Below, piece by piece: positions 1 to 9,166 of a DNA stretch of 64,000 nt (the first letter of the stretch is position 1; every line of letters starts with the position of its first letter). The DNA is from Verrucomicrobiota bacterium (GTDB lineage: Bacteria; Verrucomicrobiota; Verrucomicrobiia; JABWAM01), in assembly GCA_023269615.1 (NCBI GenBank), contig JAHFSY010000010.1:35360-99359 (forward strand), given 5' to 3'. The translations under genes and the position numbers were made by a program. The notes below the pieces were generated by a model. The model ran no database searches, was not told the DNA's origin, and saw nothing but the letters and a program-made list of their open reading frames with translations.

Positions 1-460
1 TCCCGATGAACCAGAAATACGTCACAAGAATGTTGACGGTGCGGAAAATCGTCAGGGGAAACACCCCGCCTGCCAAAATCACGATGCTCGTGGCCACAAA
101 CTGAAAAATCAATTTCGTGGCCGGGCTGAATCTCCGAAAGTCATCCAGCAGTCCGGCAGAAAACATCAGCATCGTTCCCAGAATCATCGCCACCGGAAGC
201 CGGGCCGGGGCTGTCATGTCAAACATGTCAAACAACCGGACCTCCGCCAGTCCCGGCCACCGCAACAGTAGCCAGAGCATTCCCAGGAGAAAAAATGGAT
301 AAAAGCCAAGCCCGCCAAGCAACGCGGTTGGTTTCTGGTGCCAGCGATCCTTGCGGGGCTGGGCGATCCAGCCAAAACGTGGCGCCACCCGCCGCATGAA
401 CGCTGTTCCAAGCAGCGACCCGGCAAACACCAGCAGGCTTAGCGTGACAATTTCAGACAC
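1..460 (-). CDS. MraY/WecA-like polyprenyl-phosphate sugar-1-phosphate transferase (partial)
   Basis: Integral-membrane glycosyl-1-phosphate transferase that would load the first sugar onto undecaprenyl phosphate for polysaccharide assembly. The visible N-terminal 153 residues contain hydrophobic segments, the basic patch RFGWIAQPRKDRWHQKPT and the acidic motif LLDDFRRFSPATKL, which match the conserved cytoplasmic loops of the MraY/WecA family (DDxxxLxPxxKL). The gene runs off the left window edge, so the catalytic C-terminal half is not seen. The start is taken as GTG at 460. The only nearby ATG, overlapping the upstream stop, is out of frame. It follows the epimerase gene by 12 bp and is probably in the same operon. 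Which sugar it transfers cannot be told. Confidence 0.75.
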   Translation of the reverse strand, partial: MSEIVTLSLLVFAGSLLGTAFMRRVAPRFGWIAQPRKDRWHQKPTALLGGLGFYPFFLLGMLWLLLRWPGLAEVRLFDMFDMTAPARLPVAMILGTMLMFSAGLLDDFRRFSPATKLIFQFVATSIVILAGGVFPLTIFRTVNILVTYFWFIG

Positions 461-472
461 AGGAAAACCCAA

Positions 473-1450
473 TCATCCTTCATCTCTCTCAAACGCGATC
501 ACATCGTCCAGGATCTCTTCCAAGGTTCGCTTCGGCGTGATTCCAATCAATGACTTCAATTTTTCCAGGCAGGGAACCCGGCGATGCATGTCCTCGAAAT
601 CACGTGGAAATATCTCGCTGTACGGCACCAGTCGTATCTCTGAAGAGCTGCCAACCCTGGCCTTGATCCGTTTTGCCATCTCGAGGATGGATATCTCCTC
701 CACTCCGCCCACGTTCACCACCTCGCCCACCGCGGCCGGAGTTTCCATGAGCCGGATCATGCACTCCACCACGTCGAGCACATGCGTGAACGTGCGCGAT
801 TGCGCCCCATCTCCATACACGGTCATCGTTTCGTTCTCCACAGCCTGCTTTACGAAACGCGGCACCACCATTCCGTATCGCCCCGTCTGACGCGGCCCCA
901 CCGTGTTGAAAAGGCGGACGATGATCACGGGCAGCTTCTTCGTCCGAAAATAGGCGAGCCCCGTGAACTCATCCATGAGTTTTGCCGCGGCATAGCTCCA
1001 ACGCGACTTGGTCGATGGGCCGTAGACGCAATCGTCGGATTCGCGCAGTGGAGCGCGGTTCTGCTTGCCATAGACTTCCGACGTGGACGCGAGAAGTATC
1101 TTCTTCTTGAACTTGTTGCAAAGCTCCAGGACCACCTCGGTGCCTCGGACATTTGTCGTGATCGAAGACAGGGGATTTTCGATGATGTACCGCACGCCCA
1201 CCGCCGCCGCGAGATGAAACACCTGGTCGCAGGTGTCAACCAGCTCCGAGAGCTTGTCGTGGTTCAGCACCGTGTCAATTGTGACGAAGAGCCGTTCCTT
1301 GTGTCCCGCATGCTCCTGCAAATGACGGATATTCTCGAGGGTGCCGGTCGACAGGTCGTCCATGATGTAAACCTCATCACCACGCTTCAGGCAGGCTTCC
1401 GCAAGGTGCGACCCGACAAATCCAGCCCCCCCGGTAATAAGAATTTTCAT
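473..1450 (-). CDS. NAD-dependent nucleotide-sugar epimerase/dehydratase
   Basis: Extended short-chain dehydrogenase of 325 residues acting on a nucleotide sugar in the cytoplasm. The Rossmann motif GGAGFVGSHL is at residues 7-16, the Ser/Thr catalytic region STSEVYG near 122-128 and the YxxxK pair at Y153 and K157. The length is normal for UDP-glucose 4-epimerase or UDP-glucuronate decarboxylase relatives, but the exact substrate cannot be read from the motifs. Its start overlaps the stop of the upstream glycosyltransferase by 4 bp (ATGA), so the two are probably translationally coupled. It likely supplies an activated sugar for this polysaccharide locus. Confidence 0.85.
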   Translation of the reverse strand: MKILITGGAGFVGSHLAEACLKRGDEVYIMDDLSTGTLENIRHLQEHAGHKERLFVTIDTVLNHDKLSELVDTCDQVFHLAAAVGVRYIIENPLSSITTNVRGTEVVLELCNKFKKKILLASTSEVYGKQNRAPLRESDDCVYGPSTKSRWSYAAAKLMDEFTGLAYFRTKKLPVIIVRLFNTVGPRQTGRYGMVVPRFVKQAVENETMTVYGDGAQSRTFTHVLDVVECMIRLMETPAAVGEVVNVGGVEEISILEMAKRIKARVGSSSEIRLVPYSEIFPRDFEDMHRRVPCLEKLKSLIGITPKRTLEEILDDVIAFERDEG

Positions 1451-2556
1451 GGCGATTGGTACAGCCCCAAAGTCTTCTCGATCACCAAACGTTCGTCAAA
1501 TTCATTCTCCATCTTCAAACGTCCCGCCCTCCCCATGCGCACGCGATCTTCAGGATGTTCAATCATCCAGGTCATTGCCTCCGCCAGCTTCACCGCATCC
1601 CTCGCCGGAACCAGGAGCCCGTTCACGCGATCTTCCACCACTTCACGGCAGCCAACCACATCGGTTGCAATGATCGGCATCGCCATGGCCGCCGCTTCCA
1701 TCAGGGATCGGGGCGCCCCCTCCCGGTACGACGGAAGCACCACGACATCCGACTCCGCCAGCACCGGCCGCACATCCTCCACCTCGCCCATCCAGCGCAC
1801 CACGCCTTCCTCCTGCCACGCATCAAGCTCCCGCTGCAGCACCACCGTCGGATTGCGCTCGTCGCGCCGCCCCAGAAGAGTGAAGCTTGCCATCGGATGC
1901 TTCGCCTTCACGCGCCGCGCCGCCTCGACAAATTCACACACGCCCTTGTCGCGCAGAATCCGGCCAACAAACAAAAAAACGATCCCCTCCCCTGCAACCC
2001 TCGGCGACGGCACAAATCTCCCCGTGTCAACCCCCGAGCCGGGAACAACCTGCGTCCTGGCCGCATCAACCAGCCCGCGCCCCACGAACAATTCCCGATC
2101 ATCCCGATTTTGAAAACAAACCACGTTCGCGCAACCAAGGCCGATCCGGTACATCTTCTCCACGAGAGCGCGAAGCCATGTCATCTTCACGGTCGTGAAC
2201 ACAAATCCAAGGCCGGTGACCGTGTTGACGATCCGCGGCACTCCCGCCAGCCGCGCCGCAATGCTCCCGTAAATCACCGGCTTGATGGTGAAGTGGTGGA
2301 CCACATCCGGATTTTCAGACCGGTACCAGCGGTATAAAAAATAAATCAGCCACAGGTCGGCAATCGGATTCATCCCCCTGATCCGGATCGGCAGACTGCG
2401 AAAGGAAACTCCCAACTCCTCCACGCGCGCTTCGAATCCATCCCCGCCCGCACCGCCACCCAGCACCTCGCAACCCTTCCCCCGCAGCGCGCGGATCAGC
2501 CCGGCGCGAAAATTGTAAAGAGTCCACGAGCACCTCGACACAAGGATGATTTTCAT
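1447..2556 (-). CDS. GT4-family glycosyltransferase
   Basis: Retaining GT-B glycosyltransferase of 369 residues. The N-terminal domain begins MKIILVSRCSWTLYNFRAGL. The C-terminal nucleotide-sugar domain carries FVGRILRDKGVCEF and the E-x7-E type motif around SYREGAPRSLMEAAAMAMP, which is typical of family 4. It resembles transferases that add a second sugar to an undecaprenyl-linked acceptor, but acceptor and donor are unknown. An in-frame start exists 42 bp upstream. ATG at 2556 is preferred because it overlaps the upstream asparagine synthase stop as ATGA and begins with the usual MKI-type first strand. Confidence 0.88.
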   Translation of the reverse strand: MKIILVSRCSWTLYNFRAGLIRALRGKGCEVLGGGAGGDGFEARVEELGVSFRSLPIRIRGMNPIADLWLIYFLYRWYRSENPDVVHHFTIKPVIYGSIAARLAGVPRIVNTVTGLGFVFTTVKMTWLRALVEKMYRIGLGCANVVCFQNRDDRELFVGRGLVDAARTQVVPGSGVDTGRFVPSPRVAGEGIVFLFVGRILRDKGVCEFVEAARRVKAKHPMASFTLLGRRDERNPTVVLQRELDAWQEEGVVRWMGEVEDVRPVLAESDVVVLPSYREGAPRSLMEAAAMAMPIIATDVVGCREVVEDRVNGLLVPARDAVKLAEAMTWMIEHPEDRVRMGRAGRLKMENEFDERLVIEKTLGLYQSP

Positions 2557-4505
2557 CCCTCCGCCTCCAGCCAGGCCTGGAACATCAATACGTCCCACAG
2601 GTGATACTGCCAGTTTCGCCGCCCATCCAGGTGTTCCCTCCAGGCCTTTCGAATCGGTCGCGCATCAAGAAATCCTTCCCGACGGATCCGCCCCTCGTCC
2701 AGCAATGCCTCGGCCCAGTCCTTCAATGGCCCCACCAGCCACGCTCCGATCGGCACTCCGAATCCCATCTTGGGACGCGCGGTCATCTCCGAAGGCACAT
2801 ACCGGTCCAGCACCTGCTTCAAAATCCACTTCGACTCCAGGGCGGTCACCTTCAATGACAGCGGCAGCGTCCATGCAAATTCCACCGCGTGATGATCCAG
2901 CAGTGGCACTCGCGTCTCCAGCGACACCCCCATGCTCGCGCGGTCCACTTTTACCAGGATGTCATCGGGCAGGTAAAATGATGTGTCCAGAAACATCATC
3001 CGATGAATGTCCATCGGCAAAGCGGGCCACCGGTCCTGCCGGGTGTGGATCGTTCCAGGATCCCCTGCTCCCAGCACAATTCCCGGACTGTCGTCCCAAT
3101 GGGAGATCAGCTGGCGGTACATCGCCCCAGGATTTTCAGCCGAAAGAACGTCTGCAACCCGCAACAATTTATCGCTAAACCGCCCAGTCGCCCCATACCG
3201 CCTCAGCAACGGCATCACACAACGCCCACCCCATTCCATCGCCCACGACGGGGTGACGCGGATGCACCCGGCCATTCCCCGCCGAATGGCTGACGGAATC
3301 CATCCCGTCTTTCTCCACAGTCCATCGCAGGCGCGGTAGCGGGGATACCCGCCGAACAACTCATCCCCCCCGTCTCCCGAAAGGGCCACCGTCACGCGCC
3401 GCCTGGCAAGCGACGCAAGCAGGTGCGTTGGAATTTGTGACGAGTCGGCAAAGGGCTCGTCGTACAGTGAATGCAGTTGCGGAATCACCGCCATGGCGGC
3501 CTCCGACGAAACGTACAACTCCTCATGCTCCGTGCCCAGGTGCGACGCCACGCGCTTTGCATGCTCCGCCTCATTGTAGTGATCTTCGTGAAATCCGATG
3601 CTGAATGTCTTCACCGGCTGGCCGCTCTGCGCCTGCATCAACGCCACGATGGTCGAGGAATCAATCCCGCCCGACAGAAACGCGCCCAGCGGAACGTCTG
3701 ATTCCATTCTCAGTTTCACCGCATTTCGCAGCACACCGTCCAGCGCCTCCACCGCTTCCTCCACCGACCCTTTGAACAGGGACTTCTGGCCTCGCTCCAC
3801 AACCTCCGGCAAGGACCAGTACACGCTCAATTCCGGCTCCGCTCCACCACCGCGCAGCGTGAGAAGGGTCGCGGGCGGCAATTTGTAAATACCTTTGTAA
3901 ATGGAGTGCGGAGCCGGGATGCAGCTGTGGCGCAGGAAAAGCGCCACGGCATCGCGATCAATCTCACCGCGAAACTCCGGGTGCGCGGCCATTGCCTTCA
4001 ATTCGGATGCGAAAAGAAACACTCCTACTGCGCGGCCGTAATACAACGGCTTCTCCCCAAACCGGTCGCGAGCCAGACTCAGGACCCGTTCCCGACAATC
4101 CCACAGCGCAAATGCAAACATGCCATTGAACGACCTCAATGCCTCCTCGATCCCCCAGGTCGCAATCGCCTCCAGCATCGTCTCCGTGTCGGAATGCCCA
4201 CGCCACGCGATCTTCCGCGCGGACTCCAGTCTGCCACGGATCGCATGATGATTGTAAATCTCCCCGTTGAAAATAATCACAAACCGCCCGTCGTGCGAAA
4301 CCATCGGCTGATGCCCGGCCTCCGTCAGATCCAGGATCGACAGGCGTCGAAACCCAAACCCCACTCCACAATCTGCATCGCCCCACCCCCCGGCATCATC
4401 GGGCCCGCGATGCCGAAGCTTGTCCGCCATCCGCCTCGCGACAGAAATCGCCTCATCCCTCCTTCCACGAAGTTTCAGATCAATGAATCCAGCAATGCCA
4501 CACAT
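2553..4505 (-). CDS. asnB: Asparagine synthase (glutamine-hydrolysing)
   Basis: Converts aspartate to asparagine, or amidates a carboxyl group on a sugar or similar acid, using ATP and glutamine. The 650-residue protein starts MCGIAGF, which places the essential nucleophile Cys2 after Met removal, and this decides the start at 4505. The upstream in-frame extension lacks homology features. The glutaminase domain spans about 2-210 (RHRGPDD near 31-37, FNGEIYN near 79-85). The synthetase domain has the PP-loop SGGIDSS at 278-284. Such paralogues are common in capsule and O-antigen loci, where they may amidate uronic acids. That role here is inference. The gene is separated from the upstream glycosyltransferase by 4 bp. 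Confidence 0.92.
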   Translation of the reverse strand: MCGIAGFIDLKLRGRRDEAISVARRMADKLRHRGPDDAGGWGDADCGVGFGFRRLSILDLTEAGHQPMVSHDGRFVIIFNGEIYNHHAIRGRLESARKIAWRGHSDTETMLEAIATWGIEEALRSFNGMFAFALWDCRERVLSLARDRFGEKPLYYGRAVGVFLFASELKAMAAHPEFRGEIDRDAVALFLRHSCIPAPHSIYKGIYKLPPATLLTLRGGGAEPELSVYWSLPEVVERGQKSLFKGSVEEAVEALDGVLRNAVKLRMESDVPLGAFLSGGIDSSTIVALMQAQSGQPVKTFSIGFHEDHYNEAEHAKRVASHLGTEHEELYVSSEAAMAVIPQLHSLYDEPFADSSQIPTHLLASLARRRVTVALSGDGGDELFGGYPRYRACDGLWRKTGWIPSAIRRGMAGCIRVTPSWAMEWGGRCVMPLLRRYGATGRFSDKLLRVADVLSAENPGAMYRQLISHWDDSPGIVLGAGDPGTIHTRQDRWPALPMDIHRMMFLDTSFYLPDDILVKVDRASMGVSLETRVPLLDHHAVEFAWTLPLSLKVTALESKWILKQVLDRYVPSEMTARPKMGFGVPIGAWLVGPLKDWAEALLDEGRIRREGFLDARPIRKAWREHLDGRRNWQYHLWDVLMFQAWLEAEG

Positions 4506-4509
4506 AAAA

Positions 4510-5646
4510 TCAGTCTCCTCTTTTTCCGCCCAGCGTTTGATACAGCTCAAGATACCGCCGCACCATCCTGTCCAGCGAGTAATGCTCGAGAACCCTTTGT
4601 CGCCCCAATTCTCCCAGCCGTCGTCTCGATCCAGCATCCATTTTTCCCAGCTTGGCCCACGCACCGGCAAGCGCATCGGGATCGCCCGGAGAAACCACCA
4701 CTCCCGTGTCGCCCACCATCAATGCACAATCACCCACATCCGTCACGACACATGGAACACCACAGGCCATCGCCTCTCCAACCACATTGGGAAACGCCTC
4801 GCTCTTCGAACAGCATGTCACGACATCCATCGCATTCATCAGCTGCGAAACGTCGTCCCGCTTCCCCAAAAGTAGAAATCGTCCGCCCACCCCCCCCGAT
4901 CCGAGCCAGCGCCGGATCGCTGCATTCTGGTGGTCCACGTCCTTTCCGCACATCACAAACCTGGCGCGGGGATTGTGCACATGGAAGATCGCCGCCGCGC
5001 GAACGAATGTTTCATGGTCCTTTACGGGATCAAACCGGGCAACCATGCCGACCAGAAAATCATTTTCAGCAACACCCAGCTCCCCTCGCAAACGCCCTCC
5101 TGCAGCGGCATCCGGGGCAAACCGCACCGTGTCAAACCCGTTGGGGATATGCACCATGCGGGACTTGTCGTAACCCAACGATTCATGAAGCTTTTGTGCC
5201 GCGACCGAGCAACTCACGATCCGGCTAGGAATGCGCCGCGAGAGCAACGCGCACCCTTTCGCAATCAGGAGAGTTTTCTGGTTGGAATAGCCCGGCGGAA
5301 ACCCGCCGTTATGAATCCCCCACACCACCTTGTTCACGCCCGCCAGGCGCGAGGCGATCCCACCATACGCATCGGCTTGATACATCCATGTCTGGGTCAC
5401 ATCCGGTCTGAACTCCCTCAAACGGCTTACCACCTTCCTCATTCCAGGGAAACACGACAAGTATCCCATCCCGTATTGCGCAACTGGAATTCCAAGCCTT
5501 TCAATGTGGGAAGCCAGTTCGCCACTGCCGCTCAGGGATAGGACCGAGGACTGCACGCCCAGGGAAGTGAGTCCACGCAGCAGGTTGCAAAGCATCATCT
5601 CAGCACCCCCCAACCCAAGGCCCGCGATCAGATGGCATACTTTCAT
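4510..5646 (-). CDS. GT4-family glycosyltransferase
   Basis: GT-B glycosyltransferase of 378 residues. The N-terminus MKVCHLIAGLGLGGAEMML contains the GGAE acceptor-loop motif common in family 4. The C-terminal domain has VGMVARFDPVKDHETFV and the E-x7-E region SKSEAFPNVVGEAMACGVPC. An in-frame reading frame extends 168 bp further upstream, but that stretch is antisense-like overlap with the neighbouring gene. ATG at 5646 forms an ATGA overlap with its stop and fits the family start. The donor sugar is unknown. Confidence 0.88.
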   Translation of the reverse strand: MKVCHLIAGLGLGGAEMMLCNLLRGLTSLGVQSSVLSLSGSGELASHIERLGIPVAQYGMGYLSCFPGMRKVVSRLREFRPDVTQTWMYQADAYGGIASRLAGVNKVVWGIHNGGFPPGYSNQKTLLIAKGCALLSRRIPSRIVSCSVAAQKLHESLGYDKSRMVHIPNGFDTVRFAPDAAAGGRLRGELGVAENDFLVGMVARFDPVKDHETFVRAAAIFHVHNPRARFVMCGKDVDHQNAAIRRWLGSGGVGGRFLLLGKRDDVSQLMNAMDVVTCCSKSEAFPNVVGEAMACGVPCVVTDVGDCALMVGDTGVVVSPGDPDALAGAWAKLGKMDAGSRRRLGELGRQRVLEHYSLDRMVRRYLELYQTLGGKRGD

Positions 5647-7010
5647 TGTGTTGCAACGCACCCCGTGAATCCACGATGCCGATACCAACCCATGCCGACG
5701 GCGCTTGCAATCGCAAGGACCGGCGCGATGGGAACCCGAAAGCGCGAATAAGCGCCGCCACCCCCTAGAAAAAGGAAATATGCAACGAGGATCAGCATTA
5801 AAAATAAAATCCATTTTTCATCGGTTCTCTTTGTGAGCGCCATCCACAGGAACACGGCGATGCCAAAATAAAGAATTCCAAGATAAACCCCTGCCCACAT
5901 CATGATCATCCGGCCTGCCCACGGCAACCGGGCAAGTTCTGCCGGGTAAAATGTCGGCACAATTCCAAGACAGTAATCGGGCGTTTTGCTGGATCCCATG
6001 GGGATCCCAAGAAGATTCAGCAGCTGGGTGGCCCCAGGCCCCGCCAGCGTGCGCGCCGCGCCGGTCAACTGGACCTTCACACAAATCCACGGATTCTCAC
6101 GAATGAGCTCGATGTACTGCCGCTTCCACCTCTCGCCCCAATGCTCCTCAGGATGCGAAAGGAATCGCTCCGTGGAGCCAGCCAGCCCCAGCCGTTTCCG
6201 GGCTTCCTCCAGACTGACGCCATCCCGTTGCGCCACGATATGAACACCGGTTGAATCCAGCGCACCGAATCCAACCATCTGGCTGAATTCCGAACTGCCC
6301 GTCAGACGGTGGTTGCGCACCTGCCAGCCTCCCACAAGAATCACCGATGGCAGGATCAACAGCAACCCCTGCCCGACCAGCACCTTCACCCCCCACTTCC
6401 TCCTCCATCCCAGCGCAGACATCGCAACCATCACCACCAACGGAAGAAAATATCCAATCGGACGAATGTGGGTCGCCACAGCCAGGACCAGGCCACCCGC
6501 AAGGGCAGCAAAAGCCCGGCGTGTCTGCTGATCCGAATCCAAATGCACGGCGATGGCCAGGAAGGCCAGCAGCACCAGCGTGAACAGGGTCTCGGTCAAT
6601 ATCATGTTCGTGTAACTGAGCGAGTTGAGGTCCAGCGCGATCAAAAGGGCCGAAAGCGCCCCGACCCGCCCGCCAAAAGCGCGACGGGCAACATGCCATG
6701 TCAGCACGATCGTCAGCAGGCTTAAAACAATCTGTGTCAACACGACCGCCGCGAGGTTCTTCCCGCAACAAGCAAAGATGACGGCAAGGAATATCGGATA
6801 GCCGGGCGTGCGGACGGTCTGCGGCATGTCACCACGCTCCGGCGACACGGAAAAAGTCCCCGTTTTCAGCAGCGCTTCCGCCGAGGCCACGTAACCCATG
6901 GAGTCCGGGGCCATGCAACGCATGGGATCCTCCCGCGACACCAGCAGGCACAAGCCAACCTTCACCAGCAGGGACGCACCGAGAATCAGGGCAAGCGGCA
7001 AGGCCTTCAA
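5643..7010 (-). CDS. ArnT/PMT-like integral-membrane glycosyltransferase (GT-C)
   Basis: Polytopic membrane protein of 455 residues with about ten hydrophobic segments. It resembles the dolichyl/undecaprenyl-phosphate-sugar-dependent GT39/GT83 families. The first periplasmic loop contains the acidic motif MAPDSMGYVASAEALL near residues 33-48, the usual catalytic Asp region, followed by RTPGYPIFLA. It would transfer a sugar from a polyprenyl-phosphate donor on the periplasmic side. The start is TTG at 7010, overlapping the upstream stop as TTGA. No ATG precedes the first membrane segment sensibly. It lies in the leftward operon between two GT-B enzymes. Confidence 0.78.
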   Translation of the reverse strand: MKALPLALILGASLLVKVGLCLLVSREDPMRCMAPDSMGYVASAEALLKTGTFSVSPERGDMPQTVRTPGYPIFLAVIFACCGKNLAAVVLTQIVLSLLTIVLTWHVARRAFGGRVGALSALLIALDLNSLSYTNMILTETLFTLVLLAFLAIAVHLDSDQQTRRAFAALAGGLVLAVATHIRPIGYFLPLVVMVAMSALGWRRKWGVKVLVGQGLLLILPSVILVGGWQVRNHRLTGSSEFSQMVGFGALDSTGVHIVAQRDGVSLEEARKRLGLAGSTERFLSHPEEHWGERWKRQYIELIRENPWICVKVQLTGAARTLAGPGATQLLNLLGIPMGSSKTPDYCLGIVPTFYPAELARLPWAGRMIMMWAGVYLGILYFGIAVFLWMALTKRTDEKWILFLMLILVAYFLFLGGGGAYSRFRVPIAPVLAIASAVGMGWYRHRGFTGCVATQ

Positions 7011-8200
7011 TTGAACCTCGCAAGACGGGAGAGGCACAAACGGGCTGCAGCATCGGCTGAAAAATATTTCTCCACAAAAAGACGGGAGGCCCTGCCGATT
7101 CTTTCCCGCTCGCCCCGATCCAGAACAACGCGCTGCAATTGTGCGCAAACCTCCTCGGGCGTCCGCGCCTGGCACACCGGGGAAACTTCGCCAACCGCAC
7201 GGTCCATGATTTCAGGGCGCCAGTTTGCGATGAGGGGCCGCCCCACCGCCATGGCGTCCAAGCCCGCCATTCCAACGATGCTCTCGCCAAACTGGTCCAA
7301 CACAAAGTCGGCCTGCCTGAACTCCTCCAACACCTGAATTTGTGACATGTCCTCCAGCCACGTCACCTGGTCCGCGATCCCCTCCTCCTTGGTCAACTCC
7401 TCGGCCTCGCTGACATGGGCTCCCTTCCGGCCAAATCGAACATCCAGGCGCATTCCCGTCTTCCTGAAAAACAAACCCATGCCGCGAATCATGATATCTG
7501 ATCCCTTGTAATCCCTTTCGCTCCTTCCCGGATCACGCGGCTTTTTCCACGTAAAGCGCGTGACACAAAGCGCACGGGGAATCCGGTTCGCGGGCGCGGG
7601 CGCTTCACGGATGTCTTCCGTATCTGTCATCAAGATGACAATCCTCCTCGAATCTGAAACTCCCAGGTCATCGAGAATTCCGTCGCCCTCGGGAACAAGT
7701 CCGCGCGCGATATAATTCACCACATCTGCATTCTTGATTCCCTCGCGCTGCATGACGACTAACCGGTTCCAAAGGAAAAGGGAGAGCGCTCGAAAAATAA
7801 AGCGGGGACGACGCCTGCCTTCAAACGCCCTCTGTTGCGGATAGCTCAACGTGGCATAGAGTTCAATGTCGGATCCCGTCAACAAGGCGATGGAGGGCCT
7901 CTGAATATAGGACCGAAGCGCAATGCCTGACAGATTGAGGATCACTGCATCGCATTCCCTCAACAGACGCACCACCCTTGCCCTTTTAAAAGTTGGAAAC
8001 GCAGCATCCCAAAAGTTGAAGGGACTGACGTCATGAATCCAATCCGTCCCGACGCTGGAAACATCCGTATAGCGAAATTCAGGGCGATCCAGCTGCTGGA
8101 GGCTGCCCACGATGAAAACCACCTCATGCCCGGCCCGTCGGATGGCCCTGGCCAGCATGAAGGGGAAGTTGTTTACATTCCCAAAAAATCCAATCTTCAT
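7007..8200 (-). CDS. GT-B glycosyltransferase
   Basis: Glycosyltransferase of 397 residues beginning MKIGFFGNVNNFPFMLARAI. The N-terminal domain is divergent and lacks a GGAE loop. The C-terminal half has an E-x7-E-like region around GESIVGMAGLDAMAVGRP, followed by the terminal helix expected of family 1/4 proteins. The start overlaps the stop of the WbqC-like gene by 4 bp, indicating coupling with it. The function is assigned at fold level only. Confidence 0.75.
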   Translation of the reverse strand: MKIGFFGNVNNFPFMLARAIRRAGHEVVFIVGSLQQLDRPEFRYTDVSSVGTDWIHDVSPFNFWDAAFPTFKRARVVRLLRECDAVILNLSGIALRSYIQRPSIALLTGSDIELYATLSYPQQRAFEGRRRPRFIFRALSLFLWNRLVVMQREGIKNADVVNYIARGLVPEGDGILDDLGVSDSRRIVILMTDTEDIREAPAPANRIPRALCVTRFTWKKPRDPGRSERDYKGSDIMIRGMGLFFRKTGMRLDVRFGRKGAHVSEAEELTKEEGIADQVTWLEDMSQIQVLEEFRQADFVLDQFGESIVGMAGLDAMAVGRPLIANWRPEIMDRAVGEVSPVCQARTPEEVCAQLQRVVLDRGERERIGRASRLFVEKYFSADAAARLCLSRLARFN

Positions 8201-8901
8201 GCAGCAGCGACCTCGTTGGCAGACCTGCTCTTGAGATGTTTGCGGGCATCACTGCCTGCATTGAAAATCATATCAAGAACTGAAACAGAGCCCACAAAGT
8301 CACCCCAAAGCTGGGGATAAGGGCCATAGTCATACGCCTTGTATTCAAGACATATTTTATTCTCGATAAACAGGCTGCCATCGATATAGCCCCTGGCCGA
8401 TGGGCCCGACAGGTAGGTGGTCGCGCCCAGTGCCTTCAGGATGTTTATCAATTTTTCCGTGCGACTACCATGCGCTGACAGTTCACTCGATAAACAGATT
8501 CTGGTCTTGATGCCGAGAACCTCCATGATCCACCGGCACAGGGCAATGTCCATCTCTGAAATACTGCCGTAAGGACGCTCGATCAACTCACCGAACGAAC
8601 GCGCATACTGCGCGTAATGCGGCGCACGGGAATACCACCGTCGGATGTTTTCGACATGGTTTTCAATCCACGCAGTGCCGTAGTCAATCCCGGTTTGATT
8701 GATCTTCAGGACCCGCTCCTGGTTTTTCACCGGCACGGTCAACCACATCGTGCCATCCGCTGTCTTGATCATGTTTCGATTTCTCCAGTCACGCTTCGTG
8801 TACTGTGCATCGTCATAAAATACGAACACATCCACGTCGTCGATCAAATCAAAATACCCCCGCCACGGGATATAATTCGGCTGTACGATGGCTGCTTTCA
8901 T
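8197..8901 (-). CDS. WbqC-like family protein
   Basis: Protein of 234 residues matching the WbqC family pattern: MKAAIVQPNYIPWRGYFDLI at the N-terminus, then DVFVFYDDAQYTKRDWRNRN and LTVPVK. Members occur in O-antigen and capsule loci and are thought to take part in sugar modification, possibly as acyl- or amino-acid-transfer enzymes, but the biochemistry is not settled. It is the first gene of its run. A long composite repeat lies immediately upstream, separating it from the mutase gene, so it may have its own promoter or depend on read-through of the repeat. Confidence 0.85.
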   Translation of the reverse strand: MKAAIVQPNYIPWRGYFDLIDDVDVFVFYDDAQYTKRDWRNRNMIKTADGTMWLTVPVKNQERVLKINQTGIDYGTAWIENHVENIRRWYSRAPHYAQYARSFGELIERPYGSISEMDIALCRWIMEVLGIKTRICLSSELSAHGSRTEKLINILKALGATTYLSGPSARGYIDGSLFIENKICLEYKAYDYGPYPQLWGDFVGSVSVLDMIFNAGSDARKHLKSRSANEVAAA

Positions 8902-8940
8902 ATGAACAAAAATTCAGAAGCCAGAAGGCGGAGAACGGAG

Positions 8941-9143
8941 AGTTTCGCGCACCCGCGCTACGCCGTAGGCTTCGGCGAGGCGAGAAGACGCAAAGGCGCA
9001 AAGGACTGAAGCCTGATTTCTCCGCAGACTTCGAAGAGCAGCAAAGCGTGCCATCGCGGCGGAAAGCACGCTTTCCGCCGCGATGGCACGCTTGGGACCA
9101 TGGTTCTGAAACTTTGCGCCTTTGCGTCTTTGCGCGAGACTTC
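8941..9143. repeat. Nested inverted-repeat element, family A copy 1
   Basis: The outer arms are GCAAAGGCGCAAAG-type on the left (to about 9004) and CTTTGCGCCTTTGCG-type on the right (9112-9143). Between them lies a perfect hairpin at 9045-9092 with 23-nt arms and a 2-nt loop, starting AGCGTGCCATCGCGG. The left outer arm is itself interrupted by about 37 bp containing CGCGCTACGCCGTAGGC, a motif that recurs near 44.7 kb. There is no coding sequence. It lies between two co-directional genes, upstream of the wbqC-like gene and downstream of the mutase. Confidence 0.85.
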
Positions 9144-9166
9144 TGGAAATCTGCATTGAGATGGAT

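Noticed and set aside
782..2113. Open frame of 443 codons on the plus strand
   Set aside because: Antisense to the epimerase and glycosyltransferase genes with no domain pattern and a low-complexity Arg/Pro/Ser composition.
3906..5228. Open frame of 440 codons on the plus strand
   Set aside because: Antisense shadow of the asparagine synthase and glycosyltransferase genes; no recognisable motif.
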